Below, piece by piece: positions 14,556-20,063 of a DNA stretch of 20,063 nt (position 1 is the first letter of the stretch; each line of letters opens with the position of its first letter). Source of the stretch: Chloroflexota bacterium. GTDB lineage: Bacteria > Chloroflexota > Anaerolineae > Aggregatilineales > Phototrophicaceae. Made by a program: the position numbers and the translations under genes. A model generated the notes under the pieces. It was given only the letters and a program-made list of their open reading frames with translations, had not been told where the DNA came from and ran no database searches. The stretch is from NCBI GenBank assembly GCA_026706395.1, contig JAPOYU010000053.1:1-20063 (forward strand), read 5' to 3'.

Positions 14556-15545
14556 ATGGACAATTTTACTGAAGTTTTGAGCGCCGGTGGACAAGGGGTG
14601 GTCATTGTCCTGGTCATCCTCGCCATTGTGGCGCTTTTGCGCACGACCATTCGCGCCGTCAAGGAGTATGATCGGCTGGTCATCTTCTTCATCGGGCGCT
14701 ACCGGGCGGTGCGCGGTCCCGGCTTGACCTTCGTCGTTCCCTTCGTGGAATCGGCGATCAAGGTCGATATGCGCGAGAAGATCATCGACATCCCGTCACA
14801 GACCGCCATCACTAAAGACAACGCCTCGATAGGCATCGACTTTCTGGTTTACTACCGCATCACCGATCCGGAGCTTTCCGTGACTAAGGTCGGCGATGTG
14901 GTGGACGCGACCGGCAAGATCGCCACGACGACCCTGCGCGCCGTCATCGGCGATATTGTGCTGGACGATGTGCTTTCCCGCCGCGACCAGATCAACGATG
15001 TGTTGCGCGTCAAGCTGGACGAGACGACCGAGCGCTGGGGCATGAAGATTACAACGGTCGAAATCCGCGAGATTGAGCCCCCGCGCGCCATCCAGGACGC
15101 GATGAACCGGCAGATGAGCGCCGAGCGCGAGCGCCGCGCCGAAGTTACGATGGCGGAAGGTGAAAAGCAAGCCGCCATAGAGCGTGCCGAAGGCAGCAAG
15201 CAATCGGCGATCCTGGAAGCGGAGGGCCAGAAGCAGTCGCAAATCTTGAAAGCCGAAGGCGAGCGAGAGGCGCAGTTGCTGACGGCGGAAGGTTATGCCA
15301 AGGCGCTGAAGGCTATCCACGAACATGCCCGTGATATCGATAACAAGACCATGGCGCTGCAATATATGGAGATGCTGGAAAAGGTCGGCAGCAGTCCCTC
15401 GACCAAATTCGTCTTGCCGATGGAGCTGACCAGCATGGTACAGAACTTCGTCAGCACGATGGGCGCCGGCGCGGCCCTGTCACACGGTGGCAATGGCGCC
15501 GACGCGCGCGAAAGCGAGCCGATCCCCGAAGCCGTCGTCGACTGA
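14556..15545 (+). CDS. SPFH/Band-7 (stomatin/slipin-like) membrane protein
   Basis: A 329-residue stomatin-like protein. It has one N-terminal hydrophobic helix (about 12-30), then the SPFH domain at 35-200 with YDRLVIFFIGRYRAVRGPGL, DIPSQTAITKDNASI, VYYRITDP and the EIREIEPPRAIQDAMNRQM block. It is followed by a coiled coil at about 205-250 made of four consecutive 11-residue repeats, each opening with AEG (AEGEKQAAIER, AEGSKQSAILE, AEGQKQSQILK, AEGEREAQLLT). Such hendecads form right-handed coiled coils that drive oligomer formation. Partner of the adjacent NfeD gene. AAGGAG precedes the ATG by about 6 bases. A terminator lies 52 bases past the stop. Confidence 0.94.
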   Translation: MDNFTEVLSAGGQGVVIVLVILAIVALLRTTIRAVKEYDRLVIFFIGRYRAVRGPGLTFVVPFVESAIKVDMREKIIDIPSQTAITKDNASIGIDFLVYYRITDPELSVTKVGDVVDATGKIATTTLRAVIGDIVLDDVLSRRDQINDVLRVKLDETTERWGMKITTVEIREIEPPRAIQDAMNRQMSAERERRAEVTMAEGEKQAAIERAEGSKQSAILEAEGQKQSQILKAEGEREAQLLTAEGYAKALKAIHEHARDIDNKTMALQYMEMLEKVGSSPSTKFVLPMELTSMVQNFVSTMGAGAALSHGGNGADARESEPIPEAVVD

Positions 15546-15557
15546 CCTTTGCGAAAG

Positions 15558-15587
15558 CTGTAGGGACGGCCCTTGGGTCGCCCGCCA
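15558..15587. repeat. Degenerate GGGTCGCCC-type intergenic element
   Basis: A 30-base stretch (TAGGGACGGCCCTTGGGTCG and onward to CCCGCC) resembles the short GC-rich palindromic elements spread through some bacterial genomes. The palindrome is imperfect here. The similar 18309-18351 element suggests a family, but only two candidates are visible. Confidence 0.3.
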
Positions 15588-15596
15588 ACACAAAAG

Positions 15597-15640
15597 AACC
15601 GCTCGCGGCCTAAGTCGCGTCGCGAGCGGTTTTATTTTTC
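15597..15640. terminator. Bidirectional terminator between SPFH and fucosidase genes
   Basis: AACCGCTCGCG at 15597-15607 pairs with CGCGAGCGGTT at 15621-15631, an 11-pair perfect stem with a 13-base loop. TTTTATTTTTC follows on the plus strand, and CTTTTG follows the stem on the minus strand. It separates two convergent genes and can serve both. Confidence 0.82.
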
Positions 15641-15658
15641 AAATTCTTACACAGTCGT

Positions 15659-16903
15659 CTAAGCCGGCTTCAAATACAGCTTAATCACTGGCACTTCCGT
15701 CGCCGGCTGAATGACCGGCAATTCAAGGCGGGCTGTGTTGACTTGGTCGACGCTGAAGTGAATCTCGCTGCCATCGTGCAGGAATTCGGCGTATTCAATG
15801 CGGTCGCCGAAGCCATCGACATGCAGATGCTTGAAGGGGTAGGCGAAGACATGCGCGTAGAGCAGGTCGCGATTTTGCGTCAGGCGGCAGTCCTGCGGCG
15901 CGGTTAGAGCGCTGGCGGTGCAGCCATAGATCGCCTCACTGTGTTTTGTCATCCAGTCGCGATAGACGCCGAGGGCCGCTTCCGCCCGCGCGTCCAGTTC
16001 TCCCAAGGCCGTCGGACCGACATTCATCAGCAGGTTGCCGCCGGTCGAGACGGTGTTGACCAGCATGCGAATCAACTGGCCCGGGCTTTTCCAGGTGGCT
16101 TCATCGCGGTGATAGCCCCAGGAGCCGCTGAAGGTCTGGCAGGTCTCCCAGACGACCGGCTCGCCATCGACGTGCACCCAGCTGCGCGGCTGGAATTGCT
16201 CGGGCGTGTAAATGTCGGCCGAAGAGGGCAGGTCAAGCCGATTATTGATGATGATATTCGGCTGCAGTGAGCGGCTTAGCGCTTCCAAGCCTTCGCTGTC
16301 CCAGTCGTCGCGCCCCTTGCCGTCCTCGCCGGGATAAGAAAAGTCGTACCAGATAACGTCGATTACCCCATAATTCGTGAGCAGTTCCCGTACCTGGTTC
16401 TTCATGTAGTCGCGATAGCGGCTCATATCCCGGCCCTGATTCAAGCGCGCGCGATCCGGGTGGTTGCGTTGTGAATGCCGCATGTCGACGGTGAAATCGG
16501 GATGATGCCAATCGATCAGCGAATAATAGAAGCCCACTTTCAAGCCACGGCCGCGGAAGGCGCGGATGACCTCCTTGAGCAGATCGCCGCCCCAGGGCGT
16601 ATTGGTCGCCTTGTAATCGGTGAATTGCGAATCCCAAAGGCAGAAACCCTCATGGTGCTTGGAGGTGATGACCATGTATTTCATGCCGGCGTCGGCCGCC
16701 AGCTCCGCCCAGCGGTCGGGATCGAAGCGGACCGGATTGAAGTATTTGAAGTAGGGCGCGTATTGCTCGTCCGTCATCTCTTCACGCTGTTTGACCCATT
16801 CGTGACGCGCGGGCAGGGCGTATAAACCCCAATGGATGAACATGCCAAAGCGGTCATGCGTGAACCAGTCGGTATTGCCTTTTGTCGGTTTGGGTTGATA
16901 CAT
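15659..16903 (-). CDS. Alpha-L-fucosidase, GH29 family
   Basis: A 414-residue glycoside hydrolase family 29 enzyme, which releases L-fucose by a retaining mechanism. Visible marks are DWFTHDRFGMFIHWGLYALPA (12-32), GMKYMVITSKHHEGFCLWDS (73-92) with the hallmark KHHEGF, LKVGFYYSLIDWHHPD, and VIWYDFSYPG (183-192) with the likely nucleophile Asp187. The GNLLMNVGPTALGEL block at 289-303 follows. Acid/base is not firmly placed; E235 or E253 are candidates. No signal peptide is seen, so it acts in the cytoplasm on imported oligosaccharides. AAGGAG at 16913-16918 precedes the ATG by 9 bases, and TAGAAT at 16949-16954 is a possible minus-strand -10. The C-terminus is slightly shorter than many members but keeps the beta domain. 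Confidence 0.93.
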   Translation of the reverse strand: MYQPKPTKGNTDWFTHDRFGMFIHWGLYALPARHEWVKQREEMTDEQYAPYFKYFNPVRFDPDRWAELAADAGMKYMVITSKHHEGFCLWDSQFTDYKATNTPWGGDLLKEVIRAFRGRGLKVGFYYSLIDWHHPDFTVDMRHSQRNHPDRARLNQGRDMSRYRDYMKNQVRELLTNYGVIDVIWYDFSYPGEDGKGRDDWDSEGLEALSRSLQPNIIINNRLDLPSSADIYTPEQFQPRSWVHVDGEPVVWETCQTFSGSWGYHRDEATWKSPGQLIRMLVNTVSTGGNLLMNVGPTALGELDARAEAALGVYRDWMTKHSEAIYGCTASALTAPQDCRLTQNRDLLYAHVFAYPFKHLHVDGFGDRIEYAEFLHDGSEIHFSVDQVNTARLELPVIQPATEVPVIKLYLKPA

Positions 16904-17041
16904 CCGCTCAGTCTCCTTTGATTCTATTGTTTAACTCGTTTTTCGTAAATTCTACTGACGGACACTGCTCTTGACGCGATTACATAGCCTACTGTCTTTG
17001 AGAGCGTAAGCGCCGCGCAAACTTCGTACCGCAGAACGGAG

Positions 17042-18115
17042 TCACCCCTCTCCGATGCTTTGGGGAGGGGCCGGGGGAGGGGTAGGTATTCGAACCCCCA
17101 ACTCACCCGCCAAGCTGCGGAGATCCGCCCAGACCGCGGCCGGCAGGGGAATGCCCGATTTGACGCGCTCTGCGTATGAGCGCGCTTCGGGCTCGCCCGG
17201 CAGCAGCACCTCGGTGAAACCAGCCGCCGGCTTCACGGCTTTGACGCGCCGTTTCAACGTCTCGACATGGTGCACGAAGTCGGTTTCTTCATCAAATGCA
17301 CCCGGCGCCAAGGCGATAAGCAGGGTGGGATTGCCAAAGTGAAACTCGGGCGAGCTGATGGGACGATGCCCCGCGAGCAGGGCGGGGATGATTTCCATCA
17401 TCAGCGACAAGCCGGAACCCTTGTGCAGGCCCATCGGCAGCAAGACTGCGCCATCATCGAGGATGCCGGCGTCCGTGGTAGGGCGTCCGTCCTTGTCCAG
17501 CATCATGCCGGTTGACAAAGGCGCGCCTTTCGCCCGCGCCAGCAAGATCTTGCCGTGTGCGATTCCGGACGTCGCGAAATCGAGCAAGAGCGTCTCGCCA
17601 GCGTTGCCGGGCACGGCGAAAGACATCGGATTGGTGCCGAAGGTCCGCTCGCGCCCGCCATAGGGCGTCACCCAGCCGCTGTACATGGTGCCGCTGGTGA
17701 ATCCGATGCCGACGAGCCCCTCGGCCGCAATCATCGCCGTGTATTCGCCCAGGCGCCCGACATGCGTCGACTGCCCCAGCGAGACTGCGCCGATGCCCTG
17801 TTCCGCGCCAATTTCAGTCGCCAGTTCAGCGGCGTAACGCGCGCCGACCTGCCCGAAGCCGTAGCCGCCAGTCACCATCGCCGTGGCGCCGAAACGCTTG
17901 CGAATCCGCGGTCGCTCGGCCGGCTGGATCATATCAGCGCGGATCATCGTGGCGTATTGCTTGATGCGCAGCACGCCGTGCGAGTCATGACCAAAGAGGT
18001 TGGACTGCACCAGTGACTCGGCGACAGCGGCGGCGATATCCGGCGGCGCGCCAAGGGCGACGAATATGTCGCGCGCCAGGCGTTCAAGCGGCATTGCGTG
18101 GATGATGCGAGTCAT
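17042..18115 (-). CDS. Ldh2-family (malate/L-lactate/sulfolactate-type) dehydrogenase
   Basis: A 357-residue NAD(P)-dependent oxidoreductase of the Ldh2/MDH2 family, whose members act on 2-hydroxy acids such as malate, lactate, ureidoglycolate, sulfolactate and diketogulonate. Visible marks are SNLFGHDSHGVLRIKQY (38-54) with the conserved His46, GFGQVGARYAAELA, the AVSLGQSTHVGRLGEYT block (about 111-127), then GGRERTFGTNPMSFAVP (about 154-170) for cofactor binding, and GLHKGSGLSLMMEI. The substrate is not readable. The last 13 or so residues (TPPPAPPQSIGEG) are encoded by an intergenic GC-rich repeat, so the native C-terminus probably ended earlier. Start ATG at 18113-18115 with GGTGAG about 10 bases upstream. 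Confidence 0.9.
   Translation of the reverse strand: MTRIIHAMPLERLARDIFVALGAPPDIAAAVAESLVQSNLFGHDSHGVLRIKQYATMIRADMIQPAERPRIRKRFGATAMVTGGYGFGQVGARYAAELATEIGAEQGIGAVSLGQSTHVGRLGEYTAMIAAEGLVGIGFTSGTMYSGWVTPYGGRERTFGTNPMSFAVPGNAGETLLLDFATSGIAHGKILLARAKGAPLSTGMMLDKDGRPTTDAGILDDGAVLLPMGLHKGSGLSLMMEIIPALLAGHRPISSPEFHFGNPTLLIALAPGAFDEETDFVHHVETLKRRVKAVKPAAGFTEVLLPGEPEARSYAERVKSGIPLPAAVWADLRSLAGELGVRIPTPPPAPPQSIGEG
17043..17083. repeat. GC-rich palindromic intergenic repeat overlapping the Ldh2 3' end
   Basis: CCCCTCTCC near 17045-17053 and GGGGAGGGG near 17062-17070 form an imperfect inverted pair (8 of 9), followed by CCGGGGGAGGGG. This CCCCTCTCC/GGGGAGGGG type is a familiar interspersed repeat in many bacterial genomes. 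On the minus strand it encodes the Pro-rich tail of the Ldh2 protein. Confidence 0.6.
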
Positions 18116-18148
18116 GGATTACGCTCACCAAAGAGTGACATTCCGCCA

Positions 18149-18177
18149 AGTATATCGATGTCGGCGACGATTGCCAC
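18149..18177 (-). promoter_or_regulatory. Putative promoter of the Ldh2 gene
   Basis: On the minus strand, GTGGCA (18177-18172) and TATACT (18154-18149) are separated by exactly 17 bases; the -35 matches consensus at 4 of 6. Transcription would start near 18142, about 27 bases before the ATG. Confidence 0.4.
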
Positions 18178-18208
18178 TGCCGCAAGCGGCGGATATTCAA
18201 ACATGCTG

Positions 18209-18418
18209 GCCACCGAGTACACAGAGGGGGAGGAGTACACCGAGAAACGAGGTTATGCAGGCTTACAGGCGACCCTAGGGTAGCCCGTACCGCAATTGTT
18301 CCTGCTGCGGGCGACTCGCAGGGTCGCGTAGACACCGACCGTCAGTCGCCCTTATATCATCCTGCGATGGCCGTGCCTGACACTTTGTTTACTCAATGAA
18401 CTCGGTGTACTCGGTGGC
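18209..18418. repeat. Inverted degenerate repeats bracketing a core
   Basis: GCCACCGAGTACAC at 18209-18222 and its exact reverse complement at 18405-18418 are 14-base arms, extending to 17 of 18 bases with the next GAG. A further direct copy, GAGTACACCGAG, lies at 18233-18244. The arms bracket 182 bases with a nested stem-loop. No target-site duplication is seen. Confidence 0.5.
18309..18351. repeat. Nested stem-loop element
   Basis: GGGCGACT (18309-18316) pairs with AGTCGCCC (18344-18351), 8 bases; inside it GGTCG (18322-18326) pairs with CGACC (18336-18340). This looks like a REP-like palindrome or structured RNA, not a terminator, because no gene ends toward it. Confidence 0.45.
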
Positions 18419-18450
18419 AAAGAAATCGAGAAGACACACGTACCCAGTTT

Positions 18451-18480
18451 TTGCTTGACGTAACAATTGTGCGCTAAGAT
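18451..18480 (+). promoter_or_regulatory. Putative promoter giving a leaderless sulfatase transcript
   Basis: TTGCTT at 18451-18456 and TAAGAT at 18475-18480 are 18 bases apart. Transcription would begin about 7 bases after the -10, at or near the ATG at 18487, with essentially no 5' leader. No ribosome site is visible before this ATG. Confidence 0.38.
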
Positions 18481-18486
18481 TTGCGG

Positions 18487-19953
18487 ATGGAACCTAAGAA
18501 CCTGCTATTCATCATCTCGGACCAGCATCAGGCGGCGGCGATGGGCTGTGCCGGGCACAGAATCGTGCGGACGCCCAATTTAGACCGGCTGGCGGCTGGC
18601 GGAACGCGCTTCAGGAATGCGTATACCAACTGCGCGATCTGCGTCCCGGCGCGCGCTTCCTTGGCCACCGGCCGCTATGTGCATCAAATCGGCAATTGGG
18701 ACAACGGCTTGCCCTATGATGGCAGTGTGCCCAGCTGGGGGCACAGGCTGAAGGCTGAAGGCTTCCGCGTCGATTCTATCGGCAAGCTGCATTTCCGCAG
18801 CGCCGAAGATGACAACGGCTTTACGCAGGAGATTGAGCCGCTGCATGTGGTAGAAGGCATCGGCGACCCGGCCAGCGGCATCCGCGATGGCTCGCTGCGG
18901 CGGAATTATCGGGTCGGCATCGACGAAGCCGGTCCCGGCGACTCCACTTATCAGCAGTACGATATCCGCAATCGGGATAATGCGATTCGCTGGCTGCATG
19001 AGCGCGCGAATGACGAGAAGCCCTGGGTGCTGTTTCTTTCGTTCGTGACGCCGCATCCGCCCTTTCTGGCGCCGCCCGAGACCTATCAGCTGTATCGGCA
19101 TGAGGACATCGCGCTGCCGCCGCAATGGGACGAGGCGAACTGGCCGCGACATCCGGCCTATGAGTATATGCGGCGATTCTTCAGCCACGACCAACCCTTC
19201 GACGAAGCGGCCATCCGGCGACTGCATGCGGCGTATTATGGCATCTGCACTTTCCTTGATGATCAGATCGGGCAGGTGCTGGCGGCGCTGGACTCGCTGA
19301 GTCTTGGGGATAAGACTCGTGTCATCTATACATCGGATCACGGCGAGCATCTGGGCGCGCGCGGCATCTTCGGCAAGTTCACCATGTACGAAGAAGCGTC
19401 GGCGATTCCGTTTGTCTTGTCAGGTCCGGATGTGCCAGCGGGGGTGGTGCTCGATACGCCGATTTCATTGGTCGATTGCTATCCCACGGTATTGGACGCT
19501 GTCGGCTGCCGGGCTGCTGATGATGTCGAGGAATTGCCGGGTGAATCGATTTGGGACATCGCTGCCGGCACAGACCGCGATCGGACCATATTCGCCGAGT
19601 ATCACGCCATTGCGTCCAATAATGCGCATTACATGCTTCGTGACCGGCGCTACAAGTACATCTATCATGTTGGGGCGCCGCCGCAGCTATTCGACCTAAT
19701 TGCCGATCCGTGTGAAGCGCATGATTTGGCGGCGAATCCGAACAAGCGCTCGCAGACGCTGCTCGCAAATTTCGCGACGCAACTGCGCGCGATACTTGAT
19801 CCCGAAGCAGTGGATCGACAGGCGAAAGCGGATCAACTGCAGCGGATCGAATCATTGGGCGGGCGCGAGGCGGTGGTAGCGCGCGGGGCATTCATCAATT
19901 CGCCGGCGCCGGGCGAGAAGCCTCAATTCCGCAAGTTGCAGTTGGTAGATTAG
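18487..19953 (+). CDS. Formylglycine-dependent sulfatase (type I)
   Basis: A 488-residue alkaline-phosphatase-superfamily sulfatase. It opens with NLLFIISDQHQ, with metal-ligand Asp12, then TPNLDRLAAGGTRFRNAY and the activation motif CVPARASLATGR (52-63), in which Cys52 is converted to formylglycine by a separate enzyme. Further on are VTPHPPFLAPPETY, SLGDKTRVIYTSDHGEHLG (Asp-His metal pair), LVDCYPTVLDAVG and RRYKYIYHVGAPPQLFDL. No signal peptide is visible, so it is predicted cytoplasmic; many sulfatases are exported, so this is worth note. The ATG at 18487 is preferred over a TTG six bases upstream because it opens the normal family N-terminus. Sequence features resemble choline-sulfatase or glycan sulfatases; substrate unknown. 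Confidence 0.93.
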   Translation: MEPKNLLFIISDQHQAAAMGCAGHRIVRTPNLDRLAAGGTRFRNAYTNCAICVPARASLATGRYVHQIGNWDNGLPYDGSVPSWGHRLKAEGFRVDSIGKLHFRSAEDDNGFTQEIEPLHVVEGIGDPASGIRDGSLRRNYRVGIDEAGPGDSTYQQYDIRNRDNAIRWLHERANDEKPWVLFLSFVTPHPPFLAPPETYQLYRHEDIALPPQWDEANWPRHPAYEYMRRFFSHDQPFDEAAIRRLHAAYYGICTFLDDQIGQVLAALDSLSLGDKTRVIYTSDHGEHLGARGIFGKFTMYEEASAIPFVLSGPDVPAGVVLDTPISLVDCYPTVLDAVGCRAADDVEELPGESIWDIAAGTDRDRTIFAEYHAIASNNAHYMLRDRRYKYIYHVGAPPQLFDLIADPCEAHDLAANPNKRSQTLLANFATQLRAILDPEAVDRQAKADQLQRIESLGGREAVVARGAFINSPAPGEKPQFRKLQLVD

Positions 19954-19983
19954 CGCTGAAGGCCGGTCACAGCCGAAAAGCGA

Positions 19984-20003
19984 AACCAGCCGATCGGCTG
20001 GTT
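19984..20003 (-). terminator. Perfect 20-base palindrome, probable tRNA terminator
   Basis: AACCAGCCGATCGGCTGGTT is a perfect palindrome that folds to an 8-pair stem with a GATC loop. On the minus strand TTCGCTTTT follows, so it probably ends the tRNA transcript. It also lies 30 bases past the sulfatase stop and may act there too. Confidence 0.5.
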
Positions 20004-20010
20004 CGTGATT

Positions 20011-20063
20011 CGTGCCTGGAGAGATTCGAACTCCCGACACCTGGTTCCGTAGACCAGTGCTCT
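20011..20063 (-). tRNA. tRNA-Arg (anticodon ACG), 3' part
   Basis: The minus strand shows a tRNA from the D-arm end to the discriminator base. The anticodon stem CTGGT/ACCAG (20057-20041) surrounds loop CTACGGA with anticodon ACG, which is decoded as ICG after editing. The T arm is GGGAG, TTCGAAT, CTCTC (one G-U pair), and the acceptor 3' strand is CAGGCAC with discriminator G. No CCA is encoded. The 5' portion lies beyond the window. Confidence 0.93.

Larger units (their letters stand above)
18116..18486. other. Gap of 371 bases, no gene, rich in repeats
   Basis: No convincing coding frame. It contains the minus-strand Ldh2 promoter candidate, GAGTACAC-type repeats at both ends in inverted orientation, a nested stem-loop, and a possible plus-strand promoter directly before the sulfatase. 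Confidence 0.7.

Noticed and set aside
18209..18418. CRISPR array
   Set aside because: Repeats are few, degenerate and in mixed orientation, with no regular spacers.

Overview
The window looks like one contig end from a GC-rich, mostly housekeeping and accessory bacterial chromosome. The mix suggests Chloroflexota or a relative: Uma2 nuclease, stand-alone PncC, many VOC and DinB genes, membrane-anchored TPR proteins, a short NfeD with an SPFH partner, DUF1028, and a sugar and sulfate catabolic set with several degenerate intergenic repeats. That assignment is inference from gene content; no rRNA or other phylogenetic marker apart from the HtpG end is present.

Layout. Positions 1-1505 hold the 3' part of htpG (Hsp90) and a DUF1801 gene. 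Positions 1711-2244 hold an unrecognised small protein. Positions 2318-4047 hold a lower-GC, minus-strand, two-gene module of unknown function with a 4-base ATGA overlap; this is the best candidate for an undescribed accessory system. Positions 4196-5998 hold three tandem VOC-fold paralogues followed by pncC, which is coupled to the third by a TGATG overlap. Convergent to them are a Uma2 nuclease and a DinB-family protein.

Positions 7418-10119 hold two related single-pass membrane TPR proteins that share a distinctive N-terminal cytoplasmic tag. The second has a duplicated TPR plus PPC-like beta-domain architecture and ends at a strong terminator. Then come an aldo/keto reductase (minus), a DUF1028 Ntn-hydrolase-like gene coupled to a GT-C glycosyltransferase, and a small membrane ORF followed by NfeD and SPFH/stomatin-like genes, closed by a bidirectional terminator.

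Positions 15659-19953 hold a GH29 alpha-L-fucosidase, an Ldh2-type dehydrogenase and a formylglycine-type sulfatase. These could together handle sulfated fucose-containing glycans, although they are not one operon. The Ldh2 reading frame ends inside a GC-rich intergenic repeat. The 370-base gap before the sulfatase holds inverted degenerate repeats around a nested stem-loop. The window closes with the 3' part of a minus-strand tRNA-Arg(ACG).
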